The notes beneath the pieces were generated by a model. That model made no database searches, was not told the DNA's origin, and saw only the letters and a list, made by a program, of their open reading frames with translations. The position numbers and the translations under genes are program-made. Below, in pieces: positions 1 through 7,018 of a stretch of 22,039 nucleotides of DNA (positions are counted from its first letter, which is position 1; the number at the start of each line of letters is the position of its first letter). This DNA is from Iamia sp964643485 (GTDB lineage Bacteria > Actinomycetota > Acidimicrobiia > Acidimicrobiales > Iamiaceae): the NCBI GenBank assembly GCA_964643485.1, contig CAZXRA010000076.1, positions 1 through 22,039 on the forward strand. Reading direction: 5' to 3'.

Positions 1-26
1 GGATGCTGCCTCGTAGCGTGGGTCAC

Positions 27-86
27 GAGCTCCTCCTTGTGGAGTTTGGGAGTTGTGGAAGACCCACAGACTCCCAAGGAGGGCTC
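27..86. repeat. Large imperfect inverted repeat at the window edge
   Basis: The core is a 13-base arm at 46-58 (TTGGGAGTTGTGG) that pairs with 64-77, leaving one bulged G. Outer arms CCTCCTT (32-38) and AAGGAGG (76-82) and GAGC (27-30) and GCTC (83-86) extend it with internal loops. It lies just beyond the broken 3' end of the transposase fragment. It could be a transcription terminator, an end of a mobile element, or the leader of a gene outside the window. The pairing is seen directly; the role is unknown. Confidence 0.5.
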
Positions 87-101
87 ACCTACCTCGCGGA
101 C

Positions 102-587
102 CTACACCACTACGGCAGGGACAACGTCTCCGGTCGTCACACCTAGCGCTTCTTCAGCGACACGGACGCACATGTTGTTGACCGCCCGCCACGAGGTCCC
201 GTAGCGGTCTGCTGCGGCCTGCTTGTTGCCGACGATGGCGTCATGGACGACCAGGTCCTCGAAGGCCCTCGTGAAGCTTGAGGCGTGTCGCGCCCACGGC
301 ACCGCCGCCACCGTCGGACCACAGCCCCGGCACTCGACCCGGCGGGCCACCGCCACCACCTCGACGGTCGCGCACCCAGCATCGAGGTGCCGCCAGGACC
401 GGGCACCGTCACCGTTGTCGAGCCAGCCCGCCAGCTCGCCGCAGCGGCCGCACCGGCCCCGACGACGGCGCTTCGGGCGCACCTCCACCACGACCTTCCG
501 GCGAGGACTCTCGACCACCTCGACGGCCAAGATCACGACCTCGCGACCGAACCCACAGATCGCCTTGAGTACCTTGCTGACGCGCAC
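102..587 (-). pseudogene. Truncated ISL3-family transposase (N-terminal third)
   Basis: The 161-residue product matches the beginning of ISL3-type transposases. It has a zinc-finger-like region with CGRCGE and CRGCG, separated by the family's W-R-H-L-D stretch (SWRHLDAG). A VPWAR segment follows, then a helix-turn-helix-like part with SWRAVNNM. Full-length members run to roughly 400 residues and carry a DDE catalytic core. Here the reading frame stops just where that core should begin, and the bases below 102 do not continue it, so this is an inactive remnant. The GTG start at 585-587 is chosen because AGGAAGG precedes it at good spacing. The fragment sits next to a truncated copy of the secreted gene family (683-769), which suggests that insertion and deletion removed the rest of that copy. 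ISL3 assignment is by motif pattern only. Confidence 0.75.
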
Positions 588-682
588 GCCGCCCCTTCCT
601 CGCTGCCATGTTCAGACAGCAAGGGAACGTAGGGAGAGGGCGGCGTGCGCACGCGGACCCAACCCCCGGCGGCGTCAGTTGA

Positions 683-769
683 GCCCTTTTTCCGGGTGCG
701 GACATCAGACTGGAAGAGAACCCGAGTCCCGACGGCAACCCGGGCGAGCCAGGCGCTCGGTTCAGATGA
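683..769 (+). pseudogene. C-terminal remnant of a fifth secreted four-cysteine family gene
   Basis: Reading to the TGA at 767-769 gives a peptide ending GADIRLEENPSPDGNPGEPG then ARFR. This matches the last residues of the intact copy at 1006-1677 (DADLRLEANPNPGGNPGAPG then AEYR) nearly position by position. Upstream of 683 the frame meets a TGA and the similarity ends. The 3' flank, CTTCGGCGGCTGATC, matches the bases just after the stop of the copy at 5026-5705 (CTCGGCGGCTGATC), so homology runs past the coding region. This is a decayed tandem copy whose 5' part was lost, probably with the adjacent IS event. The similarity was read by eye. Confidence 0.8.
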
Positions 770-815
770 GTTGCTTCGGCGGCTGATCGAGGTACAAGAC
801 CGTGGCTCCAAGATG

Positions 816-851
816 AACGATTGCTGTATCGGTGTCGGTACAGCAATCGTT
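816..851. repeat. Perfect 13-bp inverted repeat (hairpin)
   Basis: AACGATTGCTGTA at 816-828 is exactly complementary to TACAGCAATCGTT at 839-851, with the 10-base loop TCGGTGTCGG. Only a weak T run follows (850-852). It lies 47 bases after the stop of the remnant gene, so it may be that gene's former terminator. It could also be an operator or part of a small mobile element. Confidence 0.6.
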
Positions 852-1005
852 TACCGAGTCGACATGTTGAGCGTCTTGTTTTGGGATGGGACTTATGAGA
901 CCCCTCATTCGACACGGCTCCGCGCAGCCGTCGCGAGGCAATTGAGGTGGAATCCTGGTCGGCGACCCTGAATGGGCGCCTAACGACAACCAGGAGATGA
1001 TCTTC

Positions 1006-1677
1006 GTGCGTCCGATTCTGCGAACACTATTGGCCTTTGGTATATCGGCATCCGTCCTGATGGCGGGGTCCTCACCAGCGTCAGCGGCAACGTATCCGGT
1101 GGCGGCTGATCTGGAGTTCGGTCGTCGCGACATCCAGACCGTGTTCTTCGGGACGATCAACGTCGACACTCCGGACTCCGGTGTTGGAGAATGCGAGGGC
1201 AGCCGGACGTTGACGGGCGAGTTCGACGACGTCACGAACGAGGTTCGAGACCTCACGATCACCATCAAGGACCCCGTGACACTGCCGGTCTTCGGTGGCA
1301 CCTATCAGTTGGAGGCGACCGGCTCGAACAGAACGGACGGTACGTGGAACCCGTCGACGGGTGAGTTCTCCGGTGCGAGAGAGGAGTTCACCTTCCAGAT
1401 CCAGGCCTTCAACGAAACGGGTTGTGTGAAAGGCGACGTCCTTTGTGAAGGCAACTTGGACATTGAGTTCTCCGGCACGACGCTCTTCGGTACGGAGGGG
1501 CCGACCCCAGGAACGACAGGCCCAGTCTGGCTCCAAGCTACGACGGAGAGAAGAATTGCGGTCGACGAGGGTTGCGAATCTCCCTGGTCCTTCCTGCTTC
1601 CCGATGCCGATCTCAGACTGGAAGCGAACCCGAACCCCGGTGGCAACCCGGGTGCGCCGGGCGCCGAGTACAGATGA
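1006..1677 (+). CDS. Secreted four-cysteine family protein, copy 1 (unknown function)
   Basis: I do not recognise a named family. The protein has a clear signal peptide with a hydrophobic core and an SPASA cleavage site, then a ~195-residue mature region that looks rich in beta strands. Four cysteines are conserved with the neighbouring copies: about residues 63, 140, 147 and 190, the middle pair as CVKGDVLC. Shared motifs are GTWNP, the glycine-rich FSGTTLFGTEGPTPG, a LLPDADLRLEANP segment and the C-terminal GAEYR. Two disulfides are plausible. The GTG at 1006 is preferred over the ATG at 997 because AGGAG (992-996) touches the ATG but lies 9 bases from the GTG. Six of 12 arginines, counted from the GTG start, are AGA, unlike the flanking high-GC genes. 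A strong terminator follows, so this copy is probably transcribed alone. It is likely exported; its partner or substrate is unknown. Confidence 0.85.
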   Translation: MRPILRTLLAFGISASVLMAGSSPASAATYPVAADLEFGRRDIQTVFFGTINVDTPDSGVGECEGSRTLTGEFDDVTNEVRDLTITIKDPVTLPVFGGTYQLEATGSNRTDGTWNPSTGEFSGAREEFTFQIQAFNETGCVKGDVLCEGNLDIEFSGTTLFGTEGPTPGTTGPVWLQATTERRIAVDEGCESPWSFLLPDADLRLEANPNPGGNPGAPGAEYR

Positions 1678-1713
1678 TCGACCTGGCGGGAAGGAGGCTC
1701 AGCTTCTGAGACA

Positions 1714-1755
1714 GATGCGCGAGGCGCCCTCCATTCCGGGGGCGCCTCGCGCATC
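1714..1755 (+). terminator. Strong hairpin terminator after copy 1
   Basis: A perfect 16-bp GC-rich stem is formed by 1714-1729 (GATGCGCGAGGCGCCC) and 1740-1755, with a 10-base loop. It lies 37 bases after the stop at 1677 and before the ribosome-binding site of the next gene. There is no T tract, as is common in high-GC actinobacteria. Confidence 0.8.
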
Positions 1756-1813
1756 GGATGCAATCCAACTCTGCCCATGATCCGCGTCACCGAGCTGATC
1801 ATGGGAGGGAACC

Positions 1814-3364
1814 ATGCAGGGTGAGCATCGGGAACAGCGTCGATCACGTCGGCGACGGGTGGCCACGGTGGTGGTGCTCGTCGTCGTCGCTTGCGGGCTG
1901 GTGCCATCGCCGCCGGCGGCGGCGGCTCCGGCCCCGCTGGTGACGGAAGACGCCATCGGCATCCGGGTGGACGAGACGGCCTTCGGTCCCGAGCTCGTCA
2001 ACGACGTCGAAGCGTCCCTGGAACCGACCGTCCTCGACCTGCTCACCACCCTGGCCGAGGAGCACGCCCCCTCCCCCTACCACGACGTCACCGTCGAAGC
2101 CGGCGTCGACCTGGCCGTCGACTTCCACGGGGCCCGGGCCGGGGCACCGGACGGAGGCATCGCCCTCGACCTGGACATCGAGGACATCGGCGTCACCTAC
2201 GTGGTCGACCCGCCCTGGCCCTTCCGCCGCTGCCAGATCGAGATCCGCCCCGACGACGGGCAGATCGCCGTCGACACCGACCTCGACCTGGCTCGCATGC
2301 CCGCCTCACCCCTCGCGCTCACCTCGGTCGACGCCACGTGGGACGAGCGGCCGTCGGTGAGGACGACCGGCCCCTGCTTCCTGTATCTCCTGGACGACTT
2401 CCTTCGAGGTTGGCGTCAGCATCTGACCGGGTCGGGCCCCACCCCCATCGGCGACACGATCGAGGAGCGCGCCACCGAGGCCATCTCCGGTGCGATCGCC
2501 GCCACGTGGGAGGAGCAGGTGGCCCCCATCCTCGAGCCTCTCTCGCAACTTCCCATGTTCTCCTGGGGCCGTCTGTACGCCGACGACCACGGGATCATCG
2601 TCACCCTCGACGCCGACGGGACGGGGGGTCTGGTCCTACCCGGGCTTCCCATCTCCCTCCCGGTGATCGGAGCGCAGGACACCGGCTCCGTCACGGACCC
2701 TCACGAGCTCCTGGCCCGTCGGCCCACGGGAGAGGGCGACATGGTGGTGACGATCCACCCGAACATCGCCAACCAGTTCCTGTTCGGCTTCAACCTGGTC
2801 ATCGGCGGCGCCTTGGGAAGCCCGGCCGTCCTGCCCCTCCTCATCCCGTCGCTGGAGGATCTGCTCCTGCCTCCGGAGCTTCACGAGGCCTATCCCGACG
2901 ATCGGTGGTTCGTCCGGCTGCGGGCCCTCAACCCCATCCAGCTCCAGGCCCGACCTGGCCTGCAACCCGTTGGCTCCCTGCCCCTCCTCACTGCGGAGTT
3001 CCGCAACTCCGGACCCGGGTTGGGGATCGTCTCGACCTACACCGGCTCCGTCGCCGGCCTGGAGATGGACACCGCCGTCCGTGACTTCGTGGGCAACTGG
3101 GGCCCAGTCCTCGAGGCCGGTCCGGCCGAGTTCACCGCCACGCGCACCTTCGCCAACGCCGACGCCTCGTTGCGGCCGGCGGCCGACGACATGGAGGTCT
3201 ACCCCTTCGTGCAGCGGGCCCTGGACGACTTCATCGGCTCGGTCTTCGAGAGGATCCTCCGGTTCGGCCCGCTGCGGTTCGGCGCCGTCTCCTTCGAACT
3301 GTGCGACATCTGTGCCAAGCACCCCGACGACGATCGCTACACGGAGACGTTCGTCGTCCCCTAG
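1814..3364 (+). CDS. Secreted ~54 kDa protein, possibly TULIP/BPI-like (unknown function)
   Basis: The product is 516 residues with an arginine-rich n-region (residues 9-15), a hydrophobic helix at ~17-31 and an alanine-rich cleavage site near 35-39. The mature part has alternating acidic and hydrophobic strands: VDLAVDFHG, IALDLDIEDIGVTYVV and QIAVDTDLDLARM. An amphipathic helical stretch follows (~210-245), then a second strand region (IIVTLDAD). Near 310-334 comes a VVTIHPNIANQFLFG segment, which recalls the asparagine-leucine pattern of BPI/LBP-type TULIP lipid-binding domains. That resemblance is a weak inference. Cysteines at 140 and 188 and a C-terminal CDIC could form disulfides. GGGAGGGA precedes the ATG at correct spacing. 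Composition is host-like, with few AGA codons. It lies 33 bases upstream of family copy 2, probably in one operon, which suggests a shared extracytoplasmic role. Confidence 0.8.
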   Translation: MQGEHREQRRSRRRRVATVVVLVVVACGLVPSPPAAAAPAPLVTEDAIGIRVDETAFGPELVNDVEASLEPTVLDLLTTLAEEHAPSPYHDVTVEAGVDLAVDFHGARAGAPDGGIALDLDIEDIGVTYVVDPPWPFRRCQIEIRPDDGQIAVDTDLDLARMPASPLALTSVDATWDERPSVRTTGPCFLYLLDDFLRGWRQHLTGSGPTPIGDTIEERATEAISGAIAATWEEQVAPILEPLSQLPMFSWGRLYADDHGIIVTLDADGTGGLVLPGLPISLPVIGAQDTGSVTDPHELLARRPTGEGDMVVTIHPNIANQFLFGFNLVIGGALGSPAVLPLLIPSLEDLLLPPELHEAYPDDRWFVRLRALNPIQLQARPGLQPVGSLPLLTAEFRNSGPGLGIVSTYTGSVAGLEMDTAVRDFVGNWGPVLEAGPAEFTATRTFANADASLRPAADDMEVYPFVQRALDDFIGSVFERILRFGPLRFGAVSFELCDICAKHPDDDRYTETFVVP

Positions 3365-3397
3365 ACGATCGGGCTTGCGCCGATCGGGAGGTCACCC

Positions 3398-4072
3398 ATG
3401 AAGCGATCCATCAAGGCGTTGAGCACGGTCGCCGCCGCCGTTCTGCTCTGGTCCGGCGTCGGCCCGGTCACCCCGGCGGGGGCCACGGTCCACTCCTTCG
3501 ACGCCGCCATGACCCGGGGGCGGTTCATCGTGCACACGCCTCTCCTGGGCAGCTACGCCTTCGACACGCCGGGCGGTGATCCCGCCCCTTGTCCATCGAC
3601 GGCGTCGGTCTCCGGCGAGATCGACGACGCGGTCGACGAGGCGCACGGGGAGACCGTGGTCGACACGGCCTTCGAGATGCCCATCCTCGGTGGTTACTAC
3701 GTCCTCCACACCGAGTCCAACGAGGTGGTCGCCGGCACGTGGCACCCGAGTGCCGAGGTCTTCACGGGGATGCTGCTCGACTTCGAGTTCACGGTGCACG
3801 GCCTGACCGTTCCCGGGTGCACGCTGGGCGACCTCGAGTGCTCGGGAGACATGCAACTGGAGGTCAGCGGTGGGTTGGTCGACAACGACCCCCTCGCCGC
3901 CCCGCCGCCGTTCTCCTTGGGTGACGAGATCTTCCTCGACGCCAACCCGACCCGGGCCATCGCCACCGATGCCTGCTCCGGCATCTGGGACGTCGTGCTC
4001 CCCGACGCCATGGTGGAGATCACCGACAACCCTTTCTACGGCGACCCTGGCGCCCTCTTCGAAGTCACCTGA
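3398..4072 (+). CDS. Secreted four-cysteine family protein, copy 2 (divergent)
   Basis: The product is 224 residues with a signal peptide ending PAGA before TVHS. It keeps the family frame: cysteines at 65, 141, 148 and 193 (the middle pair as CTLGDLEC), GTWHP at 113-117, and a C-terminal IWDVVLPDAMVEITDNP then GDPGALFEVT. It differs from the other three in lacking the FGxEGPxPG segment, which is replaced by a proline-rich stretch near 165-171, and in its C-terminal residues. All four of its arginines use CGN codons, none AGA, so its composition matches the host. GGGAGG precedes the ATG. It follows the larger secreted gene by 33 bases and is probably co-transcribed with it. It may be the long-resident member of the family, with the AGA-rich copies arriving later. 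Function unknown. Confidence 0.85.
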   Translation: MKRSIKALSTVAAAVLLWSGVGPVTPAGATVHSFDAAMTRGRFIVHTPLLGSYAFDTPGGDPAPCPSTASVSGEIDDAVDEAHGETVVDTAFEMPILGGYYVLHTESNEVVAGTWHPSAEVFTGMLLDFEFTVHGLTVPGCTLGDLECSGDMQLEVSGGLVDNDPLAAPPPFSLGDEIFLDANPTRAIATDACSGIWDVVLPDAMVEITDNPFYGDPGALFEVT

Positions 4073-4088
4073 CGACCTTCATTGGGCG

Positions 4089-4116
4089 ATGCCCGGACCG
4101 ACGACGCGCAGGGCAT
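4089..4116 (+). terminator. Weak hairpin after copy 2
   Basis: ATGCCC at 4089-4094 pairs with GGGCAT at 4111-4116 across a 16-base loop, 17 bases after the stop at 4072. The stem is short and there is no T run, so a terminator role is tentative. The rest of the 193-base gap to the next gene shows nothing further that I can name. Confidence 0.3.
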
Positions 4117-4265
4117 AGCCAAGGTCTGCCTGCTGCCACTGGGAGTCATCGGAACACGATGTGTGGTCAGCTGGCGGAGCCTTTCGCGCATCACCGGCAA
4201 TCATCAGGTCTTCTACTTGCTAGATCCGCTTAATGCGAGCGGGCTCTAGCTGAGAGGGAGAAGCC

Positions 4266-4943
4266 ATGAGTTCGAAGACGACTCGTATGTTGCTGGTTGT
4301 AGGGCTGGCACTCACCACATTGCTGAGCCTTTCTCCGCCGGCCTCGGCCACGAATGAATACAGACTCGAATCTTCAATGCATTTCGGTCGTATTGACATA
4401 CAGACCAATCTCTTCGGAACGTTCAATCTCGACGTCCCAGTGCCAGGTATCGAATGCCCCGGTGCCAACACGGTCAAGATGGAGTTCGACGACAGAGACA
4501 ATTCAGCCGAGCTTACGGAGCTTGGATTCAAGATCATGCGGATTGAATTCCCGATGTTTGGATCCTATCAGCTCGATATGACTGACATACCGAACTCAAG
4601 AACCAGAGGAACATGGAACACAGAGTCAGGCGTATGGGGTGGCATTAGAGAAGACATCTTCTTCGAGATGCACGAATGGAATGAGGAGACCTGCGAGAAA
4701 GGCACTCCCGTCTGTAGAGGCTCGCTAGACATGGAGTTCTCGGGTACGACCAGATTCGGTGCTGAGGGGCCCATCCCCGGCCCCGTGAGCCCGGTGTGGA
4801 TCAGTGGCGTGACAGAGAGAAGAATCGAGGTTGAAGAGTGTGGCGGTATCTGGAGCTTCATCCTTCCCGACGCTGATATCAGACTGAACGCGAATCCAGA
4901 TGAGCCATTCCATGGATCGGATCCGGGTGCCGAGTTCAGATGA
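4266..4943 (+). CDS. Secreted four-cysteine family protein, copy 3
   Basis: The product is 225 residues with a signal peptide ending PPASA before TNEY. Family features are cysteines at 64, 143, 150 and 192 (CEKGTPVC for the middle pair), GTWN at 115-118, FSGTTRFGAEGPIPG at 158-172, FILPDADIRLNANP and the C-terminal GSDPGAEFR. GAGAGGGAG lies a few bases before the ATG. Base composition is clearly lower in GC than its surroundings, and 11 of 14 arginines are AGA, a codon hardly used by the flanking genes. This points to recent acquisition or to a donor with another codon preference. It is the closest relative of copy 4, sharing DRDNS, TRTRGTWN and the GSDPGAEFR end. Likely exported and disulfide-bonded; function unknown. 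Confidence 0.88.
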   Translation: MSSKTTRMLLVVGLALTTLLSLSPPASATNEYRLESSMHFGRIDIQTNLFGTFNLDVPVPGIECPGANTVKMEFDDRDNSAELTELGFKIMRIEFPMFGSYQLDMTDIPNSRTRGTWNTESGVWGGIREDIFFEMHEWNEETCEKGTPVCRGSLDMEFSGTTRFGAEGPIPGPVSPVWISGVTERRIEVEECGGIWSFILPDADIRLNANPDEPFHGSDPGAEFR

Positions 4944-4989
4944 TCTGTCGAGTACTAATTTCTAGATGACTGAGATCATTTCAAGCGAA

Positions 4990-5004
4990 CACGCAACATG
5001 CGTG
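4990..5004. repeat. Short palindrome in the leader of copy 4
   Basis: CACGCA (4990-4995) and TGCGTG (4999-5004) form a 6-bp stem with a 3-base loop, ending 6 bases before the GAGAGG ribosome-binding site of copy 4. It may be an operator half-site pair or chance. It covers the upstream ATG at 4998, which makes that ATG an unlikely start. Confidence 0.35.
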
Positions 5005-5025
5005 ACAAAAAGAGAGGATCGAATC

Positions 5026-5705
5026 ATGAAAGTGAAGCTGGCTTCCCCCCTATTTATATTAGGACTGTTGTTCGCTCCTCTCTACTGGCGCCGGGTCGGT
5101 CTGTCTCGGCGTTGAATGACCACAGAACCTCTGGAACCATGGAGTTCGCTCGTGTTGACCTACAGACAAGCATGTTCGGGACCTTTAATTACGACTTCCC
5201 TGGAGCGGGAACGGAAGAATGCCCCGCGTCTGGCGAGATAGACGCGGAGTTCAGCGACAGAGACAACTCGGTTGAGATCGAGAGACTTCAAATCAAGTTG
5301 CCTTCTTTCATACCGATCTTCGGCTTCCACCAACTGGAGGTGGATGATGCCCCGGCGACGAGAACGAGAGGCACATGGAACCCCGTCACCGGCGTCTGGA
5401 GTGGCGCCAGAGAGGATCTCAGATTCGAGATCCGAGAGGTTGATGAGGAGACCTGTATCAAGGGCGAGCTCGTGTGCGAGGGTGAGTTGGGAATGGAGTT
5501 CTCTGGGACGACCCTCTTCGGGATGGAGGGTCCCATACCGGGAGCGACAGGTCCGGTATGGGTCGATGCCGTGACGGACGTGAGAATGGTGACGACCGTC
5601 TGCGGAGGTGCTTGGGAGTTCCTCTTACCCGACGCCGACCTCAGAATCGACGCGAACCCAACCGATCCGGTCCACGGGTCGGATCCGGGTGCCGAGTTCA
5701 GATGA
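5026..5705 (+). CDS. Secreted four-cysteine family protein, copy 4, frameshifted in its signal peptide
   Basis: The ATG at 5026 has GAGAGGA 8 bases upstream and starts a typical signal sequence, MKVKLASPLFILGLLFAPL, but that frame ends at a TGA at 5113-5115. The conserved mature protein lies in another frame, open from upstream to the TGA at 5703. In that frame LLAPGRSVSA supplies the missing cleavage region, followed by family residues from TMEFARVDLQT. Losing two bases in the CT-rich run at about 5074-5081, or adding one there, would join the halves into a normal exported protein. All family features are intact: EECPAS, GTWNP, CIKGELVC, FSGTTLFGMEGPIPG, VCGGAW and GSDPGAEFR. Nine of 11 arginines after TMEF are AGA. 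It may be a recent pseudogene, a phase-variable gene or a sequencing error. Unshifted translation from the ATG at 4998 would give a protein without a signal peptide. Confidence 0.8.
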
Positions 5706-5758
5706 CCACGCTCGGCGGCTGATCTGAACGGCGCCTCACCGCGCCCGTGGAAGAGCAA

Positions 5759-5790
5759 GCTCGTGCCGGCCCCTCGGGGCCGGCACGAGC
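5759..5790 (+). terminator. Strong hairpin terminator closing the secreted cluster
   Basis: GCTCGTGCCGGCCCC (5759-5773) is perfectly complementary to 5776-5790, giving about 14 base pairs closed by a tight CTCG-type loop. It lies 54 bases after the stop of copy 4 and separates the island from the next gene. Confidence 0.85.
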
Positions 5791-5972
5791 CGTTCCGGGG
5801 CGAGCCTTCTCGCCTTCATGGGCCGGTGTCCCCGCTTCGGGTCACATCACCCCTATGGGTGAAGATCGAGGCGATCGAACGCGCAGGCATCGCAATGGCG
5901 CTGTGGTCTACTGCCCCTGTCGGCGCGGCGGGGGTAGCCGTGGCGTGGTTGTCGCAGCAAGGAGCATGTGAA

Positions 5973-6674
5973 GTGCTTGCCCGCCCTCACCTCAAAGGTG
6001 CTACCGCGCCGACATCGACGTTCGTCCCCGTGCCGCCGATGCCGCAGGGGGCACCCCGCACCACGTTCCGCATCTCCGCCGGCGTCCTCACCGTCGACCC
6101 GCTCATCGGCGCCCCCTTCGCCCTGGCCTTCAGCCCCCACCCCCGGAGCGGGGTCTCCCACTTCCCGGCCGGCGACGGGGTCGATCCCACCCTCGCCCTC
6201 CGCTTCACCACCGACGCCCCGCCCGAGCACGACACCGTGGTCGAGGCCGTCCACCTCACCACCTACGACGTCGACTTCTTCCACGTGGCCTACGAGGTGG
6301 AGGTGGGTCTCAGCGGACGGGACGAGCCCCTCCCCGACCACAGCGGCACCCTCACCGAGACCGGCACCCCCGGCCTCTACGTCGTCGAGCAGGACATCGC
6401 CCTCCAGATCGTGGTGTCCACCGTCGAGCGCCGCACGCTGGGCGCCGAGGTCCACTGCTCGCACCTCGGCCTGGCCGCCGTCTTCGATCTGGCCCTGTCC
6501 CTCACCGGCTCCTACCGCGGCACGGTCGCTCCGGCCGCCGGGCGGGCCGTCGTCGACGGACGGGGGACGCTGCAGGCCCGGAAGCAGCCCGAGAGCGAGC
6601 TCCTGCTCCGCCGGCTCTTCCACGACCGCCCCGTCACCGTCTCCGGGCTCACCCTGGAGGCGGCGGAACGGTGA
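5973..6674 (+). CDS. Hypothetical protein, beta-rich, no signal peptide
   Basis: I do not recognise this family. The frame is open from inside the preceding terminator, but the GTG at 5973 is the best start. AAGGAG at 5959-5964 lies 8 bases before it, and host-like codon use begins just after. The product of ~233 residues has no signal peptide or membrane helix. It is rich in predicted strands (TTFRISAGVLTVDP, DVDFFHVAYEVEVGLSG, VVEQDIALQIVVST), with a single cysteine (VHCSHLG). A C-terminal segment, LALSLTGSYRGTV, precedes a charged tail. The pattern could be a small beta-sandwich or a phage-like or contractile-apparatus accessory protein, but nothing decides this. It stands alone between two hairpin terminators (5759-5790 and 6718-6762). 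Confidence 0.65.
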   Translation: MLARPHLKGATAPTSTFVPVPPMPQGAPRTTFRISAGVLTVDPLIGAPFALAFSPHPRSGVSHFPAGDGVDPTLALRFTTDAPPEHDTVVEAVHLTTYDVDFFHVAYEVEVGLSGRDEPLPDHSGTLTETGTPGLYVVEQDIALQIVVSTVERRTLGAEVHCSHLGLAAVFDLALSLTGSYRGTVAPAAGRAVVDGRGTLQARKQPESELLLRRLFHDRPVTVSGLTLEAAER

Positions 6675-6717
6675 GGGGCCTGGCCTCAGAGAACGGGATG
6701 AACCTGTCCCACCCCTT

Positions 6718-6762
6718 TGGCGGTGCCGGTGCTTGCCCCACCCCAACGCGCCGGCACCGCCA
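6718..6762 (+). terminator. Hairpin terminator
   Basis: TGGCGGTGCCGG (6718-6729) pairs perfectly with CCGGCACCGCCA (6751-6762), a 12-bp stem with a 21-base loop, 43 bases after the stop at 6674. Confidence 0.7.
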
Positions 6763-6828
6763 TCCCCCTGGTCACCGCGTCCCGGGCCTCCGGGATGTGT
6801 CGCACGCCGCCACCTTGGCAAGAAAGGA

Positions 6829-6857
6829 GTGACCGCGCAGGTTTGGCAAGGTACACT
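6829..6857 (+). promoter_or_regulatory. Candidate sigma-70 type promoter of the kinase-regulator operon
   Basis: GTGACC (6829-6834, -35-like) and TACACT (6852-6857, -10-like) are separated by exactly 17 bases. The site lies about 160 bases before the ATG of the sensor kinase, in an otherwise gene-free gap. Predicted by eye only. Confidence 0.45.
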
Positions 6858-7018
6858 CACCCGGTCAGGCCATGCGGTCGATTCCCAAGGGGGGTGAGCT
6901 GGCAGTTCGCCGGTCGCGGGGCTGACTGACTCTCAGCAGGTCATCGACATCGGGGGACGCGTTTCCGCCTTCGTGCTGACTTGCGACGTACGGACGGCTG
7001 ACGCAGGGAGCCTTCTCC

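Larger units (their letters stand above)
588..1005. other. Gene-poor junction between IS remnant and secreted cluster
   Basis: No complete gene is visible here. The stretch holds the transposase ribosome-binding site, the 3' remnant of a secreted-family gene (683-769), a perfect 13-bp hairpin (816-851) and the leader of the first intact family member. AGGAG at 992-996 serves the GTG at 1006. I see no convincing -35/-10 pair, so the promoter of the downstream gene is not assigned. Confidence 0.6.

Noticed and set aside
1..101. Continuation of the transposase below 102
   Set aside because: The bases beyond the stop encode nothing resembling the ISL3 catalytic core in any frame; the fragment is truly broken.
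4998..5025. ATG at 4998 as start of copy 4
   Set aside because: It lies in a small hairpin loop, has no ribosome-binding site, and yields a protein without a signal peptide, unlike all relatives. The ATG at 5026 with GAGAGGA and a signal sequence is better, at the price of a frameshift.
5763..5972. Upstream 70 codons of the hypothetical gene ending at 6674
   Set aside because: The frame begins inside the terminator stem at 5759-5790, and its early codons do not look coding. The GTG at 5973 with AAGGAG is preferred.
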